Origin: JAGVPT01 sp964642725
GTDB lineage: Bacteria; Bacteroidota; Ignavibacteria; UBA10030; UBA8401
Direction of reading: 5' to 3'
NCBI GenBank assembly: GCA_964642725.1
Contig: CAZXQG010000003.1
Coordinates: 1-64,000, forward strand
Length of the DNA stretch: 64,000 nt
Shown here: positions 1 through 7,164 of the stretch, piece after piece
How positions within the stretch are numbered: the first letter of the stretch is position 1
Layout: every line of letters starts with the position of its first letter
Position numbers and translations under genes: made by a program
Notes under the pieces: generated by a model
The model's input: the letters and a program-made list of their open reading frames with translations, nothing else
Told to the model about the DNA's origin: nothing
Databases searched by the model: none

Positions 1-1640
1 TTGTTCCAACCGCCAAGGAACTTCGCAGCATCGGCTCGTTTGTCGAGTTCTCCATCCGCGGCTGCCTTGACGATCTTGTCAGTCTCGACGAGCAGAGTGG
101 TCATCGTATCGATACAGGCATTCAAGTTATTCTTGATCTCGTTGAAATCGCCCTGATACGTATCGACGATCTTTGGCGGGATGTCGCCTTTAGAGATGCG
201 GTCGACATATTCCGCTGTGACGTTGATCGGCCTGACAAATGCATCGACGAGGTTGTTGACTCCGCCGACCAACTTGCCCCAGCCGCCTGCAAACTTGTCC
301 GCATCGCCGCGAGTCGATAATTTCCCTTCCACCGTCGCCTTGATCAATTTATCCGTTTCAGCTAATAGACCCGTCATCGTATCGATGCAGGCATTCAAGT
401 TGTTCTTGATCTCGTTGAAATCGCCATGGTACGTATCAACGATTTTTGGCGGGATGTCGCCTTTGGAGATGCGGTCGACATATTCCGCCGTGACGTTGAT
501 CGGCCTGACAAACGCATCGACGAGGTTATTGACTCCGCCGACCAGTTTGCCCCATCCGCCGGCAAACTTTGCTGCGTCGCCGCGTGTCGACAATTTCCCT
601 TCCACCGTCGCGTTGATTAATTTATCCGTTTCGGCCAACAGATCGCTCATCATCTTCACCACAGCGTTCAGGTTGGTCTTGATGATATTGTACTGGCCTT
701 TGTAGACCGTGGTAATCTCCGGAGGTATAATCCCTTTTGAAACCTTGTCCACATAATCGGCCGTTACCATGAGGGGATCGACGATGTTTGTGATCGTATC
801 ATTCACACCGGACACGAGTTTGTTCCAGCCGCCGACGAACTTCGTCGCATCGGCGCGTTTGTCGAGTTCTCCATCCGCCGCCGCTTTGACGATCTTATCG
901 GTTTCGACGAGCAGAGTGGTCATCGTGTCGATACAGGCATTCAAATTGTTCTTGATCTCGTTGAAATCGCCGTGATATGTATCCACAATTTTTGGCGGGA
1001 TGTCGCCTTTGGAGATGCGATCGACATATTCCGCTGTGACATTGATCGGCCTGACAAATGCATCGACGAGAGTGTTGACTCCGCCGACCAGTTTGCCCCA
1101 ACCGCCTGCAAACCTAGCAGAATCACCGCGCACTGACAACCTTCCTTCGACTGTCGCCTTGATTAATGTATCTGTCTCGGCCAACAGACCTGTCATCGTA
1201 TCGATGCAGGCATTCAAGTTGTTCTTGATCTCGTTAAAATCTCCGTTGTACACATCGACGATCTTCGGCGGGATGTCGCCTTTGGAAATGCGGTCAACAT
1301 ATTCCGCAGTGACATTGATCGGTCTGACAAACGCGTCGACGAGATTGTTAACTCCGCCAACCAGCTGACCCCAGCCGCCTGCGAACTTAGCCGCGTCGCC
1401 GCGCGTCGACAATTTTCCATCTACTGTCGCCTTGATCAACTTATCTGTTTCCGCCAACAGGTCGCTCATCATCTTCACAACTGCGTTCAGGTTAGTCTTA
1501 ATGACGTTGAAATCGCCGTTGTAATTGTCGGTGATGATCGCCGGAATGACACCTTTGCTGATGTCGTCGACGTACTTGGCGGTAACGTTAAGAGGCTTAA
1601 TCACTGCGTCGAGCATTTCATTGACACCCTGTAACAAGGC
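1..1640 (-). repeat. 273-bp tandem coding repeat with an 819-bp higher-order period
   Basis: The same landmark (codons for KGDIPP or its variants) recurs at 181, 454, 727, 1000, 1273 and 1546, exactly 273 bp apart. Every third unit is more alike: the stretch around 93 matches that around 912, and the one around 648 matches 1467. This gives an 819-bp super-repeat inside the poly-HAMP gene. It is in frame throughout and is therefore a protein-domain repeat. Confidence 0.92.
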
Positions 1641-1796
1641 TTTAGCGTCGCCTTCGACTTTGGTGAGGTCGGCTCGTTCGGAAAGGCGCCCTGCCTTTGC
1701 CGCTTCAGCAAGCCGAAGAATCTCCGCCATCGCTGCATCCTGGTGAGACCCTGACCGCTTGCTCCCGGTCTGCTTCATTGCTGGTTTCGAAATCAT
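1..1796 (-). CDS. Poly-HAMP sensor protein, N-terminal part (C-terminus beyond window)
   Basis: The reading frame is open from an ATG at 1796 to the window edge, giving 598 codons without a stop. After a short leader the protein is a tandem array of 91-residue units (273 bp), each carrying motifs such as NVTAEYVDRISKGDIPPKI and FAGGWGKLVGGVNNLVDAF. These are the paired HAMP segments known from poly-HAMP chemoreceptors and group III (Nik1-like) hybrid kinases. No transmembrane segment precedes the array, so the protein is probably cytoplasmic. A GGGA/GAGAA stretch precedes the ATG. The output domain (methyl-accepting or kinase) is outside the window, so I do not choose between them. Units 2-3 and 5-6 are nearly identical; units 1 and 4 differ. 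Poly-HAMP identity is well supported; the final role is open. Confidence 0.85.
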   Translation of the reverse strand, partial: MISKPAMKQTGSKRSGSHQDAAMAEILRLAEAAKAGRLSERADLTKVEGDAKALLQGVNEMLDAVIKPLNVTAKYVDDISKGVIPAIITDNYNGDFNVIKTNLNAVVKMMSDLLAETDKLIKATVDGKLSTRGDAAKFAGGWGQLVGGVNNLVDAFVRPINVTAEYVDRISKGDIPPKIVDVYNGDFNEIKNNLNACIDTMTGLLAETDTLIKATVEGRLSVRGDSARFAGGWGKLVGGVNTLVDAFVRPINVTAEYVDRISKGDIPPKIVDTYHGDFNEIKNNLNACIDTMTTLLVETDKIVKAAADGELDKRADATKFVGGWNKLVSGVNDTITNIVDPLMVTADYVDKVSKGIIPPEITTVYKGQYNIIKTNLNAVVKMMSDLLAETDKLINATVEGKLSTRGDAAKFAGGWGKLVGGVNNLVDAFVRPINVTAEYVDRISKGDIPPKIVDTYHGDFNEIKNNLNACIDTMTGLLAETDKLIKATVEGKLSTRGDADKFAGGWGKLVGGVNNLVDAFVRPINVTAEYVDRISKGDIPPKIVDTYQGDFNEIKNNLNACIDTMTTLLVETDKIVKAAADGELDKRADAAKFLGGWN

Positions 1797-2170
1797 TTCT
1801 CGGTTCCCTTTATGATGGTTTTATGGAAAAGTAATGTTGTTTATTATTCAGTAATTAATTTCAATCGATTAACCCAGGAGAGAATCCCCATCGCAGACTC
1901 AACCCAACTGTCAGCGGCAAACCCACTGTCGGCTTGACTCCTTATTATCGTCATAACGCCGCTTCATCTTCAGTTCTCCTGTCTTTTGCGTACAAAAATC
2001 CGAGGTCATGAAAAATGTCCCGCAACGAATTCCGGCGATGAGAAGAAGACCGATCGTTACTCTCCTCTTTTCGTTGTATTGTACCGGAGCACTTGTTGCC
2101 CCGTTTGGTTTATGATCAAAAACTTTGGCCGTGATGCGGAAACGTTATCGAGATCTGTCCCGCAAGCAAA
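1797..2170. other. Intergenic region, no gene seen
   Basis: This 374-bp gap lies between the small cysteine-rich gene and the poly-HAMP gene, both on the minus strand, and should hold the promoter of the latter. Short frames exist on both strands but none has a convincing ribosome site and protein-like composition. No strong hairpin terminator was found. Confidence 0.5.
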
Positions 2171-2383
2171 CTACGCCGCCGTTTTCATTGTTGGCAGGTG
2201 CGCTTGTTCCCTCGCCTCATCGAAGAAATATTCATCCTCTTCGCTGTCTCCATCAACGAAAAAGTAGCGGCAATCGTGGTAATGAGCCGCACCTTCGTCG
2301 TTCCAGAGATGTCCGCACTCCGGGCATTGTTCCTGTCCGTCAAGCGTCATTACAAATTCCGATAGGATCTCTTCACTACGCAT
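2171..2383 (-). CDS. Small cysteine/histidine-rich protein, putative zinc binder (70 aa)
   Basis: I do not recognise the family. The start at 2383 is chosen because GGAGG lies six bases before the ATG (GGAGGTTACA then ATG); a longer frame reaches 2428 but has no such site. The protein contains CPECGHLW followed by HYHDC, a C-x2-C plus H/C arrangement compatible with one zinc site. An acidic aromatic stretch (FFVDGDSEEDEYFFDEA) comes next. There is no signal peptide or membrane segment, so it is probably cytoplasmic. It follows another small CxxC protein on the same strand by 64 bp, which suggests co-transcription. Reality of the gene is supported by its ribosome site and composition; the function is unknown. 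Confidence 0.6.
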   Translation of the reverse strand: MRSEEILSEFVMTLDGQEQCPECGHLWNDEGAAHYHDCRYFFVDGDSEEDEYFFDEAREQAHLPTMKTAA

Positions 2384-2447
2384 TGTAACCTCCGTGTTTT
2401 GTGTCGCCTCAGAACATGATTTAGCCAATGAACATACTCAGCATCCG

Positions 2448-2738
2448 TTACGACTCGAAGTGCCGAGAAACTTTGAACTTCCTTGCCTGGATACCCAGGG
2501 TGGTATAACATTCACTCTTCGCATGAGTAAAAATCAACAAGCCCGCAAGTGCTTCTCCCGAATGGAGTTTTTTCTTGTTCCATTGATATCCATTAAGTCG
2601 GATTTCTTCGTCGCCTAGGAAATCATCTAGGGTAGACCACTTTTTGCCGCACATTGTGCATTGTTTGAAAACTTCGGTCCGTGCGGAATCAGCGCCCTTT
2701 TTGTTTTTTTTTAGTATGTCGTTGACACTGCGATTCAT
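2448..2738 (-). CDS. Small CxxC protein of unknown function (96 aa)
   Basis: A 96-residue protein from the ATG at 2738; an upstream TTG at 2762 would add eight residues. It has a basic N-terminus (ILKKNKKGADSART), then QCTMCGKKWSTLDDFLGD, GYQWNKKKLHSGEALAGL, and near the C-terminus FTHAKSECYTTLGI. The pair C-x2-C and H-x4-C could form a zinc or redox site. The central 'GYQ ... G ... lF.H ... C.tTl' pattern has the look of a conserved domain, but I cannot name it. No signal peptide is present. It lies 64 bp upstream of the other small cysteine-rich gene, in the same direction. The function should be treated as unknown. Confidence 0.6.
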   Translation of the reverse strand: MNRSVNDILKKNKKGADSARTEVFKQCTMCGKKWSTLDDFLGDEEIRLNGYQWNKKKLHSGEALAGLLIFTHAKSECYTTLGIQARKFKVSRHFES

Positions 2739-3277
2739 GATCCTTTTAACCTTGTTACGCAATTGTTCAAAGCTCGTGCCATGTTGTCGTGCTAGAAACA
2801 GAGGATAAAAGAGTTAAAAACTCAAAATTTCAGGATAAATCTGGAAGGGGCTGTCAAGGGGAGGGTTTTCAACTGGCGGGTATTGGCCATGTGTCTAATA
2901 TGGACACGATGGATCATGTCTTTCTTCGCCGATCTAATGACCCGGTCGATAAAGGATGACACAATACGAACGCATTCTCCGATAGAGTGCTTCGGTTCGT
3001 TCAAACAAATCAGGATTGTAACAGCAATAATGTTTTACAAAGATATTACGATACGCTAAACGAAAGAACATTATCAGGAGAGAATAAAAACGCAGGATCA
3101 ACGTTCATCTCGTGGTTTTTCCCCTGTTGGAAGAAGGAGTAAGAAGGATGTCGATGTTCTCTTATATAAGTCGATTTGCCATTCACTCGAAAACTTTGTC
3201 ACTGCCGAAACAAAGTACGCGAACTCCAAAATGACGGAGGAGAATCGTAATGGCGCAGAAATTCTATATTCCTTTTC
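2739..3277. other. Intergenic region, no supported gene
   Basis: This 539-bp stretch separates the stop of the large hybrid kinase (3278) from the small cysteine-rich pair. A plus-strand ATG at 3250 follows a GGAGGAG stretch but yields only about 20 codons and overlaps the kinase's 3' end. Minus-strand 2822-3004 is a 60-codon frame without a good ribosome site. CGGAGG at 3235 and CCTCCG at 3283 form an imperfect inverted repeat around the kinase stop, a weak terminator candidate. Confidence 0.45.
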
Positions 3278-6200
3278 TCACCCTCCGTGCAAGGTCGCTT
3301 GAACCATATTGATAAAATCAGTCGGATGAAACGGCTTTTTTATCGCCTGCAGGTGTTCTTCCTCCAGCAATTGCGTGATGACTTTATCCGATGTGAATCC
3401 GGAGCAGAAAAACGCTTTCACATTGTTGTTGAGTTTTTTCAATTCCATGTATGTCTGTCCGCCGTCCATTCTCGGCATCACAAGGTCTAGAATAACCAAG
3501 GAAATCTCTTTCCCACGTTCACGGTAGAATTCGACCGCTTCAACCCCGTCTTTCGCAATGAGGACCTTAAAGCCATTGTCCTCCAGCAGCTCCTTCCCCA
3601 GCTCTTGCATCATTTCTTCATCATCAACCAGAAGAACAAGTTCTCCGTGTGAAGTGGCGGCGTCTGTATCCGACGGCGATTTGTGCACGATAGGCGGTTC
3701 GACCGCAGGCAGATAGACCGTGAAAGCGCTGCCGGCTCCTTCTTCGCTTTCCACGATGATGCTGCCGCGGTGCTCCTTAACGATATTGTAGACGATCGAC
3801 AACCCAAGCCCGGTCCCTTTCCCTTGTTCTTTCGTCGTAAAAAACGGATCAAAAATCTTCTCACGAACTGCTTCTGACATTCCGCTTCCGGTATCCGAAA
3901 CCTTGATCTCAATACACCGCGACGAGTTCGTGGGGAAAAGTCGTGAGTTCACTTCTTGTCCGACGCGACGGTTGCGGGCCTCGATCGTGAGCGTCCCGCC
4001 ATTCGGCATGGCATCTCGCGCATTGACTGTCAGGTTCAACATAACCTGGTATAAAGATCCCCGGTCTCCTTTGACCGGCAGGAGATTGTCTTCAAGAATC
4101 TTTGTGATCGTGACGGACCGGGGAAAGGTTTCAGAACAGAGATTTGTAATTTCATTCAGGAGTGCACCAACGTCGAATTCAGTTTCCTCCCTTTTTTTCC
4201 TCCGGGAGACAGAAAGAAGATGTGCAGAAAGCTCCGCTCCACGCGAGGCTGACTTTTCTATCGTTTCACTGTATTTCATTACTTTTACCGGATCTAGAGA
4301 ATATTTTTTGAGCTGCATGACAAAACCAAGGATATTGTTAAGGATATTGTTGAAATCGTGAGCGATGCCGCCGGCCAGAGTCCCGATGCTTTCCATTTTT
4401 TGGGACTGCCGCAATTGTTCTTCGAGCAACCGGCGTTCCGTGTCGTCGAAAATGTAGCCCTTTATTTGTACTAATTCGTCGCGTTCATTAAAGATGCCGA
4501 TCTCGTTCGAAACGAGATAAATCGTTTTTCCATCTCTTCTTGTTGCCACTTCCTCATGGTACTCCAGTTTTCTTTTCTCACAGAGGAGCTTGAGAAAATT
4601 TTCGCGGTCATCCCTTGCAGGGTAAAGGGAATCTGCGTTCGTGCGCAACACTTCCTCCACCGATTCGAAACCGTAGATGCGCGCAAATGCCGGGTTGCAA
4701 GAAAGAATCCTTCCATCCACAGTGCTGATGAAATCGCCGGTTAGATCATCCTCAAAAAATTGGCGATACCGTTCCTCGCTCTCGCGCAGAGCTTTCTCCG
4801 ACTCTTTTCTTCCGGTAACATCTTCCTGTACCGACAAGTAGTGGGTGATCGTCCCCTTATGGTCCGTAATGGGGGAAATCGAGGCGAGTTCCCAATAGTA
4901 TTCCCCGCTTTTCCTTTTGCTATGAAATTCCCCGCGCCATTCCTTGCCGGCAGCGATTGTTTCCCAAAGGTTCTTGTATTCTTCCTGCGGAGTTCCTTCT
5001 GTTTTCAAAACTCTCGCATTCTTCCCCCGGATTTCTTCGATGGTGTATCCGCTCAGCGCTGTGAATTTTGAGTTTACGTATTCGATGTTTCCTTTCGTGT
5101 CAGTGATAATGATGGATGCAGGGCTTTGTTCGACGGCACGAGAGAGTTTTCTTAATTCTTCTTCCGATTGAAGCTTTTCCGTCACATTCACAAGCAACGC
5201 GAGTCGTGCGATTTTGCCGCCGTGCGAGAAATTCTGTGAAGTACTATCGACCAAAATAATTGAGCCGTCCTTCTTTCGATGTCTCCAAACACCGGAATGC
5301 CTCGGCGAGATATCATTTTCTGAAAGATATTCGCGCAGACCAGCAACATCCTCGGGCGAATAAATGTCAGTTATTTTCATCGAGGTCAATTCCTGCCGCG
5401 CGTAGCCGTAAAGGTCTACGGCCGCTTGATTCGAAGCGAGAACTGTTAATGATGTTGGGTCGTAAAGCAGCATAGGGACCGGATTCGTCTCAAACAGGGC
5501 ACGATAGCGCTCTTCACTTTGACGAAGTTCTTCTTCTGCCTTTTTTCGCTCTGTAACGACTTGATTCACCCCGCGTGTCTTAATCGTGTGTCCATCCTCA
5601 TCTTTGATGACAAACATGTTCGATTCGATGTACCCGATCTCGCCGTCGGGGTAAATTACCCGGTGTTCCAGACGATGGCGTTGCTGCCAATTAGGATTCT
5701 CAAGATTATTCCTGATCTGAAGAGCTACAAACGCGGCATCGTCCGGATGCACAAACCGCCGGATATATTCGTCTGAGGACATCGTATACCCGCCGACCTC
5801 TTTCGCCGTTGTGCGATAGATTGAATAAAAGGGGTCGTTGAAAGTGAATGTACTGGTCGATAGATCGAAACTCCACGGACCGAGGCGGGCGATGTCCATC
5901 GCGTCGGACAGCAAGGCATCTTTGTTCTTTAGCACAAGCTCGGACTGTTTGCGTTCGGTGATGTCGCGCGCAATTCCGAGCAGTTCTATCAGTTCCCCAT
6001 TCTGAAGGTGCCGTGTCGCGATAAGTTCTGCCTGTATCACGCCGCGGACTTTCGTCCGAATCCGCAATTCAGTAATAATATTTGGCGCCCCCGCAATAAC
6101 TTTATTGATGCGGTCCAAGGCCTTGGCAACGTCCTCCGGAAAAAGCAGTTCTTCAAACGACTTCCCTATCCAGTCGCTTGTCGGCCAACCGGTAAGTGCT

Positions 6201-6715
6201 TCGAAAGCAGGATTGAGAGAAGTGAATTTTCCTTCGGGAGTAATGGTGAAGACAACGTCACGCGCGGTTTGAATCAAAGCGCGGAGCCGTGCTTCGCTTT
6301 CCCGCAGAGCTCTCTCTGTCATCCGGCGTTCTTTCCGCACAATAGCTTCCTCGATCTCCCGCTTCACTACCGGGATAAGCCGCGCCAGTTTATCTTTCAT
6401 GAGATAGTCGTGTGCGCCCGACCTCATTATCTCGACAGCCGTTTCTTCGCCGATTGTCCCCGAGATAACGATAAATGGAATATCCCGTCCCGTTTCCTGG
6501 AGCAGTTTCAATGCAGCAAACGCATCGAATTGAGGCATAGTATAATCGGAGAAGATAAAATCCCATGACCGCTCGGCAAGGGCCGCCTCCATCTGAGCTG
6601 GAGTGTCGACTCGCTCGAACTCGACAACGTAATTTGCTTTCTCAAGTTGTCGCGCAATCAGAGCAGCGTCGCTCTCTGAGTCCTCAACCATTAAAACCCG
6701 AAGGTGATTATCCAT
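3278..6715 (-). CDS. Hybrid sensor histidine kinase, REC-PAS(x5)-HisKA-HATPase-REC
   Basis: A cytoplasmic 1145-residue hybrid kinase with no transmembrane segment. An N-terminal receiver (about 5-125) has phospho-acceptor D57 (FSDYTMP) and K107. Five PAS/PAC modules follow at roughly 143-255, 264-392, 402-515, 522-634 and 646-760, each ending in a 'T(E/G)RK' linker. The HisKA box is GGIAHDFNNILNNILG with H786. The ATPase N box (NLTVNARDAMPNGG) and G boxes (DTGSGMS, GKGTGLGLS) are intact, so it should be active. A C-terminal receiver (about 1025-1145) carries D1077 in VILDLVMPRMDGG. GAGG lies ten bases before the ATG. It starts 8 bp after a stand-alone receiver gene, and together with the kinase before that forms a three-gene unit. 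The input signal is unknown; no haem or flavin motif was identified. Confidence 0.93.
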   Translation of the reverse strand: MDNHLRVLMVEDSESDAALIARQLEKANYVVEFERVDTPAQMEAALAERSWDFIFSDYTMPQFDAFAALKLLQETGRDIPFIVISGTIGEETAVEIMRSGAHDYLMKDKLARLIPVVKREIEEAIVRKERRMTERALRESEARLRALIQTARDVVFTITPEGKFTSLNPAFEALTGWPTSDWIGKSFEELLFPEDVAKALDRINKVIAGAPNIITELRIRTKVRGVIQAELIATRHLQNGELIELLGIARDITERKQSELVLKNKDALLSDAMDIARLGPWSFDLSTSTFTFNDPFYSIYRTTAKEVGGYTMSSDEYIRRFVHPDDAAFVALQIRNNLENPNWQQRHRLEHRVIYPDGEIGYIESNMFVIKDEDGHTIKTRGVNQVVTERKKAEEELRQSEERYRALFETNPVPMLLYDPTSLTVLASNQAAVDLYGYARQELTSMKITDIYSPEDVAGLREYLSENDISPRHSGVWRHRKKDGSIILVDSTSQNFSHGGKIARLALLVNVTEKLQSEEELRKLSRAVEQSPASIIITDTKGNIEYVNSKFTALSGYTIEEIRGKNARVLKTEGTPQEEYKNLWETIAAGKEWRGEFHSKRKSGEYYWELASISPITDHKGTITHYLSVQEDVTGRKESEKALRESEERYRQFFEDDLTGDFISTVDGRILSCNPAFARIYGFESVEEVLRTNADSLYPARDDRENFLKLLCEKRKLEYHEEVATRRDGKTIYLVSNEIGIFNERDELVQIKGYIFDDTERRLLEEQLRQSQKMESIGTLAGGIAHDFNNILNNILGFVMQLKKYSLDPVKVMKYSETIEKSASRGAELSAHLLSVSRRKKREETEFDVGALLNEITNLCSETFPRSVTITKILEDNLLPVKGDRGSLYQVMLNLTVNARDAMPNGGTLTIEARNRRVGQEVNSRLFPTNSSRCIEIKVSDTGSGMSEAVREKIFDPFFTTKEQGKGTGLGLSIVYNIVKEHRGSIIVESEEGAGSAFTVYLPAVEPPIVHKSPSDTDAATSHGELVLLVDDEEMMQELGKELLEDNGFKVLIAKDGVEAVEFYRERGKEISLVILDLVMPRMDGGQTYMELKKLNNNVKAFFCSGFTSDKVITQLLEEEHLQAIKKPFHPTDFINMVQATLHGG

Positions 6716-6723
6716 GCAGTACC

Positions 6724-7164
6724 TCAGTTGATTGGTGGCGGTTCATTGATAACAAGCCAGTACAGGCCAAGATGTTTCACGGCATCCGCAAATTGATGAA
6801 AGTCGACAGGCTTTCTGATATAGCTGTTCACTCCGAGGTCATAACTCGTCGCCACATCGTGTTCTTCTTTGGAGGATGTGAGGATAACAACCGGGAGTCT
6901 TCGCGTCGTTTCCGAACTCCGGACGCGGCGAAGAACTTCGAGCCCATCGACTTTCGGCAATTTGAGGTCTAGTAAAATCAATGTCGGCATATCGCCGGAC
7001 GGACGGTCTTTATGCTTTCCGGCACGGAAGAGATAGTCGAGCGCTTCCTGGCCATCTTCTGCAACGACCAATTCGTTCGTAATACGTCCTTTCTCAAACG
7101 CCCGTTTTGTCAATTCGACGTCGCTAGGATTGTCTTCGACCAGCAGTATAGTTTTTGTTCTCAT
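6724..7164 (-). CDS. Stand-alone response regulator receiver, Rcp1-like (146 aa)
   Basis: A single-domain receiver. The acidic pair is E10-D11 (LLVEDNPSD), the phospho-acceptor is D66 (LILLDLKLPKVDG), the switch Thr/Ser is in VVILTSSKEE, and the conserved lysine is K118 (IRKPVDF). No output domain follows. The length and the VEDNPSDVELTKRAF start are typical of the Rcp1/CheY-like receivers that pair with phytochrome-type kinases. Its ATG overlaps the stop of the upstream kinase (ATGA at 7161-7164), and it is followed 8 bp later by the hybrid kinase, so the three are almost certainly one transcript. It probably shuttles phosphate between the two kinases, which is an inference from context. Confidence 0.92.
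   Translation of the reverse strand: MRTKTILLVEDNPSDVELTKRAFEKGRITNELVVAEDGQEALDYLFRAGKHKDRPSGDMPTLILLDLKLPKVDGLEVLRRVRSSETTRRLPVVILTSSKEEHDVATSYDLGVNSYIRKPVDFHQFADAVKHLGLYWLVINEPPPIN

Noticed and set aside
181..1368. Plus-strand frames of 174 and 122 codons over the poly-HAMP gene
   Set aside because: They are antisense shadows of the 273-bp coding repeat and repeat with the same period. The minus-strand frame is continuous and gives HAMP motifs.
1..1640. Regular direct repeats as a possible CRISPR array
   Set aside because: The 273-bp period has no short repeat/spacer structure and keeps one reading frame.
1943..1955. GACGATAA on the minus strand as a sigma-28 promoter for the poly-HAMP gene
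   Set aside because: No TAAA-like -35 box at the proper spacing, and one mismatch in the -10 box.
2822..3004. 60-codon minus-strand frame
   Set aside because: No ribosome site, unremarkable composition, no neighbouring support.
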